From positions 1-64,000 of the forward strand of contig NZ_JACIJF010000011.1 in NCBI RefSeq assembly GCF_014199255.1: a stretch of DNA of 64,000 nucleotides. The letters are read 5' to 3'. The translations under genes were made by a program, and so were the position numbers. The notes beneath the pieces are model-generated. The model did no database searches and was not told the DNA's origin. It was given only the letters and a program-made list of their open reading frames with translations. Source of the stretch: Sphingomonas xinjiangensis. GTDB taxonomy: Bacteria > Pseudomonadota > Alphaproteobacteria > Sphingomonadales > Sphingomonadaceae. Of this stretch, positions 39,364-48,036 are shown in pieces; the stretch's first letter is position 1; the number at the start of each line of letters is the position of its first letter.

Positions 39364-39915
39364 TCAATTGTTGGAGAGCTTGTCCTTCAGGGCTGCTAGG
39401 CCTCCAAACGGCCCGCTAGACTGAGCAAGTGCCTTCGCCTCGTCTTCGCTGATCACCCCAGCCTCGCGCAGGACCGCCGCCGCGTTCGGGCTGCGAGGAT
39501 AGGGATCAAGGCCAAGCGCAAGGGTCTCGGCCGCCGCTTCGCCCAGGTCAATGGTGCCGCCTGTAAAGAAGACGGTGTCGCATTCGTCCTCACTCAATTC
39601 GAGCTCATCCTCGCCACCGGCGCCATCTTCGGGCTCAGGCACGAACCGTATGGCGAAAGGCTCGTCCACCCGCACCAGCAGCGGCTCATCCGTGACGACA
39701 CACGCTTGAGTGACCTCGGCCAGGACCCGCCCCCGCGCGATGATACCCGATGCGCCTCGGTGCAATGCGAACTGAGCGTCAAGGCGCTCGACCGACACCA
39801 TCCCGAAGCGCTGAGCAAGCGCCGCGCGCTCCGCCGGCTCGGCATGGATCTCGACCTTGCTTTCGCCCGCGCCGATCTGGTCAAGGCGCGTGGGACGGGA
39901 AAATTCGACGTTCAT
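39364..39915 (-). CDS. YceD/DUF177 family protein
   Basis: 183 residues. The core pattern IIARGRVLAEVTQACVVTDEPLL (with the family's C-V/T-D/E-P motif) is followed by an acidic stretch (EDELELSEDECD) and the helix LGEAAAETLALGLDPYPRSP. In bacteria with a classical operon this protein precedes rpmF and has been linked to 23S rRNA and ribosome assembly. Here rpmF does not follow. Its start overlaps the stop of the upstream chaperone gene by four bases. Confidence 0.85.
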   Translation of the reverse strand: MNVEFSRPTRLDQIGAGESKVEIHAEPAERAALAQRFGMVSVERLDAQFALHRGASGIIARGRVLAEVTQACVVTDEPLLVRVDEPFAIRFVPEPEDGAGGEDELELSEDECDTVFFTGGTIDLGEAAAETLALGLDPYPRSPNAAAVLREAGVISEDEAKALAQSSGPFGGLAALKDKLSNN

Positions 39916-40424
39916 CGCGACAGCTCTCCAGCCAAAAGATCGGTGACTGGAGCGTCATCCAGCCGGTGGCGCAATGCGAGCAGTTGTGCCGCGACATGGT
40001 CGATTGCACCCGCCTCGGGGAGCTGCCCCCGATAGATGTTGCGCTCGACTACCGAACGGAGAGACCCATCGGCTAGCCCGGCGCGGAACGCTCCCAGCCG
40101 ACCGCCGAGCATACCCATCATCTTGCCCATGTGCTTGCCCACAACGACGTCACCAATACCGATCTCGCGCAGTTGGCTGTCCATGTCTTCGATGAAGCAT
40201 TCGGCCAGGGCGGTGCTTGGCGCGATGCCGGCTAGCTCCGTCTCGAGGCGCAACAGCACCATCGCCAGCACCGCCGCGATCATGTCGAACCGCCCGTCGA
40301 TCGTATCAGGAACCTGTCCTTGCGCATACCAGTGCGGCGCGCGGCCAAGCGCGACCACCTGATCGTAGAGAAGCGGGGCAGTGCCGCGGTCGGGCTTGCC
40401 GAACAGCCGCTGAAACATGCGCAT
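39912..40424 (-). CDS. Ubiquinol-cytochrome c chaperone (Cbp3-like)
   Basis: 170 residues, all helical. The family blocks YDQVVALGRAPHWYAQGQVP, DTIDGRFDMIAAVLAMVLLR, the FIEDMDSQLREIGIGD motif and VGKHMGKMMGMLGGRLGA are all clear. The mitochondrial relative helps assemble cytochrome b of complex III, and a similar role at the inner membrane is likely here. ATGA overlap with the YceD gene indicates co-translation. Confidence 0.9.
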   Translation of the reverse strand: MRMFQRLFGKPDRGTAPLLYDQVVALGRAPHWYAQGQVPDTIDGRFDMIAAVLAMVLLRLETELAGIAPSTALAECFIEDMDSQLREIGIGDVVVGKHMGKMMGMLGGRLGAFRAGLADGSLRSVVERNIYRGQLPEAGAIDHVAAQLLALRHRLDDAPVTDLLAGELSR

Positions 40425-40551
40425 TGTCGTGCCTTGTCACTTGAAGCCGGGAAGCGGCCTTGTTTGGCCGCATTTTGCCGCATATTGAGGCGAATGGCGT
40501 GCGATGCAATCCGCACGCGCGTGCCTTCGCGTAGTTCGTCTGGAGACTTCG

Positions 40552-41034
40552 ATGCCCAACCCTGCCCGCCTGGCCGTCAGCGCCGCGCTGCTCGCCGCTG
40601 CTCTGGGTGCCTCTGCCTGCACACCGACTCGCACGCATCAAGGGTATGTCGTCGACAAGGAACTAGTGGACGCGATCCAGCCGGGCATCGATACGCGCCA
40701 GTCGGTGCTACAGACGCTCGGCCAGCCCACGCTGACGAGCCAGTTCAATAAGGGCGAATGGTATTACGTCTCCCGCGACAGCAGCAATTTCGGCTTTCAG
40801 GATCCTAAGGCCCGATCACAGCTGACCCTACGCGTGCGCTTCGACGGTGCCGGCAACGTCCTTGGCGTCGACCGGATGGACGAAAAGCTGATCGCCAATG
40901 TCAGCCCGTACGGCAAGACCACGCCGACACTGGGCCGTGAGCGCGGCTTCTTCGAAGACCTATTCGGCAATATCGGCACGGTAGGCGCACCAGGCATGGG
41001 TGGCGCCGGCGGCGCGGGTGGTGGCGGCCAGTAA
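40552..41034 (+). CDS. bamE: Outer membrane assembly lipoprotein BamE
   Basis: 160 residues from ATG 40552. The lipoprotein signal ends LLAAALGASAC, with the lipidated Cys followed by TPTRTHQGYV. The SmpA/OmlA domain reads DAIQPGIDTRQSVLQTLGQP, then GEWYYVSRDSSNFGF and LRVRFDGAGNVLGVD. The C-terminus ends in a Gly-rich tail (GMGGAGGAGGGGQ) that is longer than in E. coli. It is part of the BAM complex at the periplasmic side of the outer membrane. Confidence 0.92.
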   Translation: MPNPARLAVSAALLAAALGASACTPTRTHQGYVVDKELVDAIQPGIDTRQSVLQTLGQPTLTSQFNKGEWYYVSRDSSNFGFQDPKARSQLTLRVRFDGAGNVLGVDRMDEKLIANVSPYGKTTPTLGRERGFFEDLFGNIGTVGAPGMGGAGGAGGGGQ

Positions 41035-41139
41035 TCTTTCTGTCTGCCGGCTGACCAACGCGTTCGCGCGGCATTCAGCGCAGGTTCTCCAAATCAACGT
41101 GGTGCCGGCGAAATGCCGGCGTCACGCAAGGAGGATGAC

Positions 41140-41661
41140 ATGCGAAAATTCATCACGGCTGCGCTGCTTGCCGCCGTCGCGCTGCCGACGGCTGCCGCAC
41201 CCGCCGCGGCCAGCACGCAATCTAATCGCGAATTGCGGCGCGACCGCCAGGACATCCGCGAAGAACGGCGCGATTTGCGCGATGCGTATCGGCGCGGCGA
41301 CGCGCGCGATATTAGACGGGAACGCCGCGACGTGCGTCAGGCACATCGCGAATATCGTGAAGACCTGCGGGATCGGGACCGCGCCTGGGGCCGCGACGAT
41401 TGGCGCCGCTATCGAACGAACAACCGCGCCGTTTTCGCGCGGGGCTCTTGGAACGCGCCCTTCCGGTATACTCGGTTCCGTCCGGGGCTTCGGATCGGCT
41501 CGCCTTATTACGGCACGCGCTACGTAATTGCCGATCCTTGGCGCTATCACCTGCCGCGCGCCGCCCGGCACCAAAGTTGGGTGCGTCACTATAATGACGT
41601 GTTGCTGGTCGACACTCGCCGGGGCACCGTGATCAACGTGTTGCCCGGCTTTTACTGGTAA
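41140..41661 (+). CDS. RcnB-family periplasmic protein
   Basis: 173 residues from ATG 41140, after an AGGAGG-like site. Signal peptide MRKFITAALLAAVALPTAAA. An extremely Arg/Asp/Glu-rich helix follows (about residues 36-105: RRDRQDIREERRDLRDAYRR). The RcnB fold comes next (GLRIGSPYYGTRYVIADPWR, HYNDVLLVDTRRGTVINV). RcnB proteins influence metal efflux in E. coli; here the role is unknown. Confidence 0.85.
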   Translation: MRKFITAALLAAVALPTAAAPAAASTQSNRELRRDRQDIREERRDLRDAYRRGDARDIRRERRDVRQAHREYREDLRDRDRAWGRDDWRRYRTNNRAVFARGSWNAPFRYTRFRPGLRIGSPYYGTRYVIADPWRYHLPRAARHQSWVRHYNDVLLVDTRRGTVINVLPGFYW

Positions 41662-41979
41662 CGCATCGCCACTCTGGGCAGCGGACTGCAGCCCGAGGGT
41701 TCGGCCGCGCCGATGCGGGCGGCGCGGCCGGTGTCCTCTTTGACACAGTCCAAAAGGGTAAGGACCGCTGGTCCTAACGCGTAGCTAAGCATTTGGTCCC
41801 GCAGTACTTCGCTATTTTTCCATTGCTGCGAGTAGCGCCTCCAGCCGAAGCCGCGACGCCGCTGTTCTAGTCCGATTTGGATCATACAGAGGCTATCACG
41901 AAAGAATCGCCTTGCTGATCCCGTAACAATAGAAGGATAAACAGGCTCCGAATCGGACAAAACGACTAGGGGGCTGGTC
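41662..41979. other. Gene-free stretch upstream of the NfrB-like gene
   Basis: No convincing gene on either strand; the open minus-strand frame here has no coding character. The region is clearly lower in GC than its surroundings and contains the palindrome AGGACC-GCT-GGTCCT at 41761-41775. It probably holds the promoter and leader of the exopolysaccharide-type genes that follow. Confidence 0.45.
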
Positions 41980-43371
41980 ATGATCCTGTCCGTCATCGAC
42001 GTGTTGGCACGTGAATCAACATTGTTCGCCGCCATTTGGTTCGCAATTGGCGGATTGGATGACCTTCTCGTTGATCTGATTTTTGGATGCCGGCTACTGA
42101 CCTGCGACGTATCGCAAGGGCGCAGACCATACCGGCCTGACGCCCTAGAGAGCGATAGCACCGCTGCTCCTCTCATCGCCGTTTTTGTTGCTGCATGGGA
42201 CGAGTCTGCCGTTATCGACAAGATGCTGCGGGCGACGCTCGCCCGCTTCGATTATCCTAACTATCGCATATACGTGGGGTGCTACCCCAATGATCTCGCG
42301 ACGATTGCCGCGGTGCAGGGCGTGATGCTCGCCGATCCGCGCGTGCGCATAGTCGTGGGCTCTGCCCCGGGGCCTACGACCAAAGCCGCTTGCCTGAACG
42401 CGATCTGGGGCGCGATGCGCGCGGACGAGGCCTGCGAGGGGCGCGTCTTTGCCGCCGTCATGCTCCACGATGCCGAAGACATCGTTCACCCGTGCGAGCT
42501 TGCGGTCGTTGCGGACCTGATCGATCGCTATGCCGCCGTGCAAATCCCAGTACTCCCCTTGCGCCACCCGGACTCGCTTTTCGTGTCGGGCCATTATCTT
42601 GATGAATTCGCCGAAGCACATGGCAAGCAATTGCTCGTGCGCCAGGCGATCGGCGCGGGATTGCCGCTGGCGGGCGTCGGCTGCGCGATCCGGCGTGATT
42701 TCATGGATGCGATCGCCGCCCGGCGCTCTGGCCTGCCGTTCGATGCGTCGAGCCTTACCGAGGATTATGAGCTAGGCCTGACCATCGGTGCCATGGGCGG
42801 GCGCACGATTCTCGCGCGCACGACCGATCCGCGAACCGGCGACGCAGTGGCGGTCCGGGCCTATTTCCCGCACCAGGTTCACGCCGCAATCCGGCAGAAG
42901 GCCCGCTGGATGACTGGCATTGCGCTCGCCGGCTGGGACCGGACAGGCTGGGCGCGATCACTGCACATTGGCGATCACTGGATGCGGATGCGCGATCGCC
43001 GAGCAACACTCGCGATCCCCGTGCTTGTCGTTGCGTACGGCGCTCTGATCCTCTGGATTCTGTCCTGGACAGGGCACGCGCTCTTCGGGGGAAGCGCACA
43101 AAGCTTATCATCCACGCTGCAATGGATCCTGTTGATGAACGCGGGGCTGCTTGCCTGGCGGACAGCCGTACGCGCGCTGTTTGTGCACCGTGCGTACTGC
43201 TGGCGCGAAGCGCTGCTTTCCATTCCGCGGACGCTGGTTGCCAATTACATCAGCTTGTTCGCGGCGCAGCGGGCACTATCCCTCTACATCGATATTCTGG
43301 CGGGCGCCGCGCCACGCTGGGACAAGACCGCGCATCATTTTCCCGACGACGCGAACCTGGTCGGCGCGTGA
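41980..43371 (+). CDS. NfrB-like family 2 glycosyltransferase without the c-di-GMP domain
   Basis: 463 residues. N-terminal membrane segment (LFAAIWFAIGGLDDLLVDLI) as in NfrB. The GT-A catalytic domain has VFVAAWDESAVI, the metal-binding HDAED, the acceptor motif TEDYELGL and QKARWMTGIALAGW. Two to three C-terminal membrane helices follow (PVLVVAYGALILWILSW). E. coli NfrB carries an additional cytosolic MshEN domain that binds c-di-GMP; it is absent here. The protein should polymerise or export a sugar polymer at the inner membrane. The next gene overlaps it by GTGA. Confidence 0.85.
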   Translation: MILSVIDVLARESTLFAAIWFAIGGLDDLLVDLIFGCRLLTCDVSQGRRPYRPDALESDSTAAPLIAVFVAAWDESAVIDKMLRATLARFDYPNYRIYVGCYPNDLATIAAVQGVMLADPRVRIVVGSAPGPTTKAACLNAIWGAMRADEACEGRVFAAVMLHDAEDIVHPCELAVVADLIDRYAAVQIPVLPLRHPDSLFVSGHYLDEFAEAHGKQLLVRQAIGAGLPLAGVGCAIRRDFMDAIAARRSGLPFDASSLTEDYELGLTIGAMGGRTILARTTDPRTGDAVAVRAYFPHQVHAAIRQKARWMTGIALAGWDRTGWARSLHIGDHWMRMRDRRATLAIPVLVVAYGALILWILSWTGHALFGGSAQSLSSTLQWILLMNAGLLAWRTAVRALFVHRAYCWREALLSIPRTLVANYISLFAAQRALSLYIDILAGAAPRWDKTAHHFPDDANLVGA

Positions 43372-44387
43372 TCCGCGGCCGGCCCCTGCGCTTCCTGGCG
43401 CTGGTGCTGAGCTGTTGGATCGGCATCCGTATGGTTCAACTCTGGCCGACAGCGGCGTTGCTGCCCCGACAAATCCAACTACTTCCACCGGTCCCGATCC
43501 CAGCATACGCCGCCCACGAAGCCGCAATTGCACCCGCCGTGCGACGGGGCCTCCAGACCGGTCCGGACGCACTCAAGACGTTCGCCGTGGTGGCGGCTGC
43601 GGACACAGACGTGCCGGTGTGGAGGTCCGATCCGCCCGCCGAGCTTGAGAAGATCGCCACACTCGCGCCGCGGTTCACCGTGCTTGGGCCATCGGTACCG
43701 GCCGCGCCAGCTTCGTACGCGGCGCTCGCGTTGTGGCCCGATCACCTACATCCGTTACCCGACCGTTGGTCCGCCGCAGCCTGGGCGGTTGCGCGGTCCG
43801 GCACCGGGCTAGGCGCCGCGCCGGGCGGTAGCCAGCTCGGTGGCAGCCAAGCCGGTGTCCGCGTGGCTTGGCTGCTTTCACCTTCCGCGAGACTGGCGGT
43901 CTTCGGGCGAGTCACTGCGCCTCTGCGGGGACGCGGTGCCGAGGCGGCGCTGGGTCTGGACTGGCAACCCACCAAAGCGCCGCTCCGGCTGGTTGTGGAA
44001 AGGCGTGCCGGGCTTGACGGCATCAAAGCCGGGTTTGGTGCCGGCGTCGTCGGCGGGACCGATCATGCGGTCGCTCCAGGCTTCCGCCTTGAAACCTATG
44101 GTCAAGCCGGCATCATACAGCGCACCAGGCTGGAGCCCTATGCCGATGGGGCTGCACGGCTGACGCGACAACTCGCGGCTTCAGGCGCGGCGCGGCTGTC
44201 CATCGGAGGTGGGGTTTGGGGAGCCGCGCAGCGCGACGCGAACAGGCTGGACATCGGCCCCTCTGTCACGCTGACACTACCGGTCGCACGTCAGACCATG
44301 CGCCTAGCGCTGGATTGGCGGCAGCGCATCGCCGGCGAGGCTCGGCCCGGCTCGGGCATCGCGTTGACGCTCGGAAGCGACTTCTAG
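43368..44387 (+). CDS. NfrA-like outer-membrane barrel protein, short form
   Basis: 339 residues from the GTG at 43368, overlapping the glycosyltransferase stop by four bases. The N-terminus has a hydrophobic segment (RFLALVLSCWIGIRMVQLW) that could be a signal or anchor. Residues from about 125 onward show alternating beta-strand pattern (RVAWLLSPSARLAVFGRVTA, FRLETYGQAGIIQ, ARLSIGGGVWGAA) and end in LTLGSDF with the terminal Phe typical of outer-membrane barrels. This matches the C-terminal barrel of NfrA, but the long TPR region of NfrA is missing. It is probably the outer-membrane exit for the NfrB-like product. Confidence 0.65.
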   Translation: MIRGRPLRFLALVLSCWIGIRMVQLWPTAALLPRQIQLLPPVPIPAYAAHEAAIAPAVRRGLQTGPDALKTFAVVAAADTDVPVWRSDPPAELEKIATLAPRFTVLGPSVPAAPASYAALALWPDHLHPLPDRWSAAAWAVARSGTGLGAAPGGSQLGGSQAGVRVAWLLSPSARLAVFGRVTAPLRGRGAEAALGLDWQPTKAPLRLVVERRAGLDGIKAGFGAGVVGGTDHAVAPGFRLETYGQAGIIQRTRLEPYADGAARLTRQLAASGAARLSIGGGVWGAAQRDANRLDIGPSVTLTLPVARQTMRLALDWRQRIAGEARPGSGIALTLGSDF

Positions 44388-44449
44388 TTTTGCGTCGGCG
44401 CGTAAGCGCAGCTTTTGCATAGAGGCGCAAACGCGGTATCCCCAAGGCA

Positions 44450-45364
44450 ATGGATCTCTACCTTCCCATCGCCAACCTGTCGGTGAATGCACTCGTGATC
44501 GTCGCGTTGGGCTTCGGGGTAGGCCTGCTCTCCGGAATGTTCGGCGTGGGCGGCGGCTTCCTCACGACACCTCTGCTCATCTTCTACGGCATCCCACCCA
44601 CGGTCGCTGCCGCATCCGCGGCAAGCCAGGTCACCGGTGCCAGCGTCTCGGGAGTATTCGCGCACTTCCGCCGGGGCGGTGTCGACATGCATATGGGGGC
44701 CGTGCTGGTAGTTGGCGGTGTCCTAGGCAGCATCGCTGGCGCGGGGCTGTTCACAATTCTGCAGGAAACCGGCCAGATCGACACCGTGATCGGCATTCTG
44801 TACGTGCTGATGCTTGGTTCGATCGGCGGCTTGATGTTGCATGAGTCGGTCGGCGCAGTCCGGGTGGCGCGCGGCGCGCGTGTCGCCAAGCCCCGCAAGC
44901 GCCGCCATCATCCGCTGGTCGCGATGCTGCCGCTGCGTTGGCGCTTCTATCGCTCGGGACTGTACATCTCGCCGCTCGCGCCGCTGCTGCTCGGTTTCTT
45001 CACTGGCGTCCTGACGGTTCTGCTTGGGGTCGGCGGCGGCTTCATCCTCGTTCCCGCGATGCTCTACTTGCTTGGTATGGGAACGCAGGTGGTGGTGGGC
45101 ACGTCGCTCTTCCAAATCCTGTTCGTGACCGCCGCCGCTACGCTGGTGCACGCCACCACCACCAAGGCTGTCGACATTGTGCTGGCGGCGCTGCTGCTGC
45201 TCGGGTCGGTTACCGGCGCGCAGCTCGGTGCCCGCTTCGCGCAGAAGGTCCGTCCCGAGTATCTTCGCCTGGCGCTCGCGGTTATGGTACTGCTTGTCGC
45301 GTCGCGCATGTTCCTCGGCCTGGTGTGGCGGCCCGACGAGATCTACTCGGTCGAGTTGTCATGA
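44450..45364 (+). CDS. TauE/SafE-family sulfite or anion exporter
   Basis: 304 residues with about eight membrane helices in two related halves. Each half holds the signature GLLSGMFGVGGGFLTTPLLI (about residue 25) and GVLTVLLGVGGGFILVPAML (about 190). A basic cytosolic loop (ARGARVAKPRKRRHH) separates them. The family moves sulfite, sulfoacetate or similar anions. It overlaps the TIGR02186 gene by ATGA. This pairing is typical of alphaproteobacteria and suggests a two-part export system. Confidence 0.9.
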   Translation: MDLYLPIANLSVNALVIVALGFGVGLLSGMFGVGGGFLTTPLLIFYGIPPTVAAASAASQVTGASVSGVFAHFRRGGVDMHMGAVLVVGGVLGSIAGAGLFTILQETGQIDTVIGILYVLMLGSIGGLMLHESVGAVRVARGARVAKPRKRRHHPLVAMLPLRWRFYRSGLYISPLAPLLLGFFTGVLTVLLGVGGGFILVPAMLYLLGMGTQVVVGTSLFQILFVTAAATLVHATTTKAVDIVLAALLLLGSVTGAQLGARFAQKVRPEYLRLALAVMVLLVASRMFLGLVWRPDEIYSVELS

Positions 45365-46122
45365 AGCGTGTCTGGCTTGCGCTCGCCGCCGCGCCCTTGC
45401 TGATGGGGCAGGCCCAGCCCGTCTTGGTCCCCGACGTCTCCGAACGCTCTATCGAGATCGCCTACAGCTTCACCGGAGCCGAGCTCCTGTTGTTCGGCGC
45501 GATCCTGTACCCGGACCCGCCGCCTGCGCGATCGGGCGAGGGCACGGACATCGTCGTGGTTGTGAAAGGACCGACGCAATCGGTGCTGGTCCGCGAAAAG
45601 GAGAAGCTAGCCGGTATTTGGGTCAACTCAGACAGTATGCGCTACCGGTCGGCGCCCAGTTTCTATGCGGTCGCGTCATCGCGACCGATTCAGCAGCTAG
45701 TCGACGAGCGCACTCGCGCGATCTACGAACTGGGAGTGAGCAGCCTTCAGCTCTCGCCCGCGTCCAGTGCGTCGCCCGACGTCCAAGCACGGTTCGACGC
45801 AGGTCTTGTGGACCTGCGCACGCGTGGTGGCCTGTACTATGAAGCGCCTCGCGCAGTGGAAATCACCGGCGGGGTCTTGTATCGCGCCCGCCTCCAGATT
45901 CCTGCACGCGTTCCGGTCGGCAAGTTCACTGCCGAAACCTTTCTGATCCGCGATGGCCGCGTGCTCGCTGCGGCAGTGCGGCCCATCGACATCCGAAAAT
46001 CGGGCTTTGAACGTTTCGTTGCGCGTTCGGCCGAGCGTCACGCACTGATCTACGGTGTGACAGCGGTGCTGCTGTCGGTGCTACTCGGTTGGGGCGCAGG
46101 GGCTTTGTGGCGGCGCTTCTAA
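45361..46122 (+). CDS. TIGR02186-family membrane-anchored protein
   Basis: 253 residues from the ATG at 45361. Signal peptide MKRVWLALAAAPLLMGQAQP. The family core has SIEIAYSFTGAELLLFGAIL, the VVVKGPTQSVLVREKEK strand pair and RARLQIPARVPVGKFTAETF. It ends in one transmembrane helix (LIYGVTAVLLSVLLGWGAGA). The bulk should be periplasmic. The function is unknown; it is translation-coupled to the TauE-type exporter and probably works with it. Confidence 0.88.
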   Translation: MKRVWLALAAAPLLMGQAQPVLVPDVSERSIEIAYSFTGAELLLFGAILYPDPPPARSGEGTDIVVVVKGPTQSVLVREKEKLAGIWVNSDSMRYRSAPSFYAVASSRPIQQLVDERTRAIYELGVSSLQLSPASSASPDVQARFDAGLVDLRTRGGLYYEAPRAVEITGGVLYRARLQIPARVPVGKFTAETFLIRDGRVLAAAVRPIDIRKSGFERFVARSAERHALIYGVTAVLLSVLLGWGAGALWRRF

Positions 46123-46190
46123 GCGCCTGGATCATACGCAATATTTACCTCCGTTAGTTATATTCCTGCCGAATCGTGTAGGAGTATCCA

Positions 46191-47861
46191 ATGGACGGCC
46201 ATTTCGGCGGACGTGTCTTTGATCCGGCGAACGCATTCCCGGCCAGCGATGCGCTGGTAGGGCGCGCCGCATTGAAGCCGATCGGCGCCGTCCTCGAAGT
46301 CGCTGGTGCTGCCAGCCGGGTGATGCTCGATCCCGTCGAACTAGACGCTTTGGCTGACAGCAGCGACGCCGCCGTCGCCCATGCGGGCCAGATGGGCAGC
46401 CAGGTTAAGATGCGCGTCGGCGGTACTTGGCTAATCGCCAATGTCCGCTCACTAAAGCTCGACAGCGGCGACCGCATCATGGCGGACATCGATTTCCTGG
46501 GCGAAGGCGACGAGGAACGCCTCACCGGCAAGCTCTACAAATTCCGCCGCGGCGTCACGCGCTATCCGACACCAGGCTGCCCGATCTTCCCGGTCTCCAC
46601 GCCCGACCTCAAGCAGATCTACGCCGCCGATGACCGCGCCAACATCGAGGTGGGCAACGTCTACCCAACCAAGGACATCCGCGCCGCCCTCTATATCGAT
46701 GCGATGCTCGGCAAGCACTTCGCACTGCTCGGCTCGACCGGCACCGGCAAGTCCACCGCGGCGGCGCTGATCCTGCACCGCATCTGCGAGTTGGCGCCGC
46801 AGGGTCATATCGTCATGATCGACCCGCACGGCGAATATGCCAGTGCGTTCAAAACGACGGGCGCGCTGTTCGACGTTTCGAACCTCCAAATGCCCTATTG
46901 GCTCATGAACTTCGAGGAGCATTGCGAGGTCTTCCTCACTGCCAGCGGCGGCGATCGCCAGGTCGATGCCGACATCCTGGCCAAGTGCCTGCTGCTCGCA
47001 AAGGGAAAGAACCGCCTTGCCGCCGAGATCGGCAAGCTTACCGTCGACGCGCCGGTCCCTTATCTCTTGTCCGACCTTACACAGATCCTGCAATTGGAGA
47101 TGGGCAAGATGGACAAGGCGACGGACACCGCGCCCTATCTGCGCCTGCGCAGCAAGATCGACGAGATCAAGTCCGATCCGCGCTATGCCTTCATGTTCTC
47201 GGGCATGCTGGTCGCCGACACCATGACGGCGTTCCTCGCGCGAATCTTCCGCCTACCTGGCGGAGGCAAGCCAATCTCGATCATCGATGTGTCGGGGGTG
47301 CCCAGCGAAATCACGTCGGTAGTGGTGGCGGTGCTCAGCCGTATGGTGTTCGATTTCGCGATATGGTCGCGCGGCGAGAACAAACGACCGGTGCTGCTGG
47401 TCTGCGAGGAAGCGCACCGCTACGTTCCCAACGAGCGCAACGCCAATGGCTCTTCGGTCGGCCGCATCCTCAGCCGCATTGCCAAGGAAGGCCGTAAGTA
47501 CGGCGTGTCGCTCGGCCTGATCACCCAGCGCCCGTCCGACCTGGCCGAGGGCGTGCTTTCGCAGTGCGGCACCATCCTGTCGATGCGCCTCAATAACGAG
47601 CGGGACCAGGCTTTCGTCCGCGCGGCGATGCCCGAAGGTGCGCGCGGCTTCCTCGATTCGATTCCCGCGCTACGCAACCGAGAGTGCATTGCAGTCGGCG
47701 AGGGCGTCGCCACCCCCGTCCGCCTGCTGTTCGATGGACTTGAAGAAACAAAGCGTCCGGCTTCCGAAGACCCGCTCTTCTCGCAGCTGTGGCGCGAGAC
47801 AGGCGGCGAGGATCAGATGCTGGAACGCACGATCCGTCGGTGGCGCTCGCAGGGCAAGTAG
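46191..47861 (+). CDS. HerA-type hexameric ATPase (DUF87)
   Basis: 556 residues. The N-terminal HAS-like beta-barrel region runs to about 150 (GRVFDPANAFPASDALVGRA). The RecA-like motor has Walker A GSTGTGKSTAAALIL, the DPHGEYASAF motif after strand 2, Walker B VLLVCEEAHRYVPNER and the arginine-finger region IAKEGRKYGVSLGLITQRPS. HerA relatives pump DNA with the NurA nuclease in repair, but no nuA-like gene is adjacent; in bacteria such ATPases also occur alone or in defence systems. It stands alone here, behind a TAGGAG ribosome site. Confidence 0.88.
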   Translation: MDGHFGGRVFDPANAFPASDALVGRAALKPIGAVLEVAGAASRVMLDPVELDALADSSDAAVAHAGQMGSQVKMRVGGTWLIANVRSLKLDSGDRIMADIDFLGEGDEERLTGKLYKFRRGVTRYPTPGCPIFPVSTPDLKQIYAADDRANIEVGNVYPTKDIRAALYIDAMLGKHFALLGSTGTGKSTAAALILHRICELAPQGHIVMIDPHGEYASAFKTTGALFDVSNLQMPYWLMNFEEHCEVFLTASGGDRQVDADILAKCLLLAKGKNRLAAEIGKLTVDAPVPYLLSDLTQILQLEMGKMDKATDTAPYLRLRSKIDEIKSDPRYAFMFSGMLVADTMTAFLARIFRLPGGGKPISIIDVSGVPSEITSVVVAVLSRMVFDFAIWSRGENKRPVLLVCEEAHRYVPNERNANGSSVGRILSRIAKEGRKYGVSLGLITQRPSDLAEGVLSQCGTILSMRLNNERDQAFVRAAMPEGARGFLDSIPALRNRECIAVGEGVATPVRLLFDGLEETKRPASEDPLFSQLWRETGGEDQMLERTIRRWRSQGK

Positions 47862-48036
47862 GCACCCGCTCGGCCTGGTTTAGCTCTCTCGCAAGCAGGA
47901 GCATCGAGCGAGCATGCTTCGCGGCATGGGCTGGCGTCTGGAACAAGGAACGTTCGGCCCACACCTATTCAGCGCTGCCCTGACTTGCTTGCAACTTTGC
48001 AGGTAGATCAGCCGACCGATAGCCAGCCGCTAAGCC

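Noticed and set aside
41652..42221. Minus-strand frame at the start of the NfrB-like gene
   Set aside because: No family-like sequence, overlaps a conserved gene start, and has no ribosome site.
46191..47861. HerA-type ATPase as part of an antiphage system
   Set aside because: No nuclease, SIR2-like or other defence partner is adjacent; neighbours are a TIGR02186 protein and an M23 peptidase, so housekeeping is as likely.
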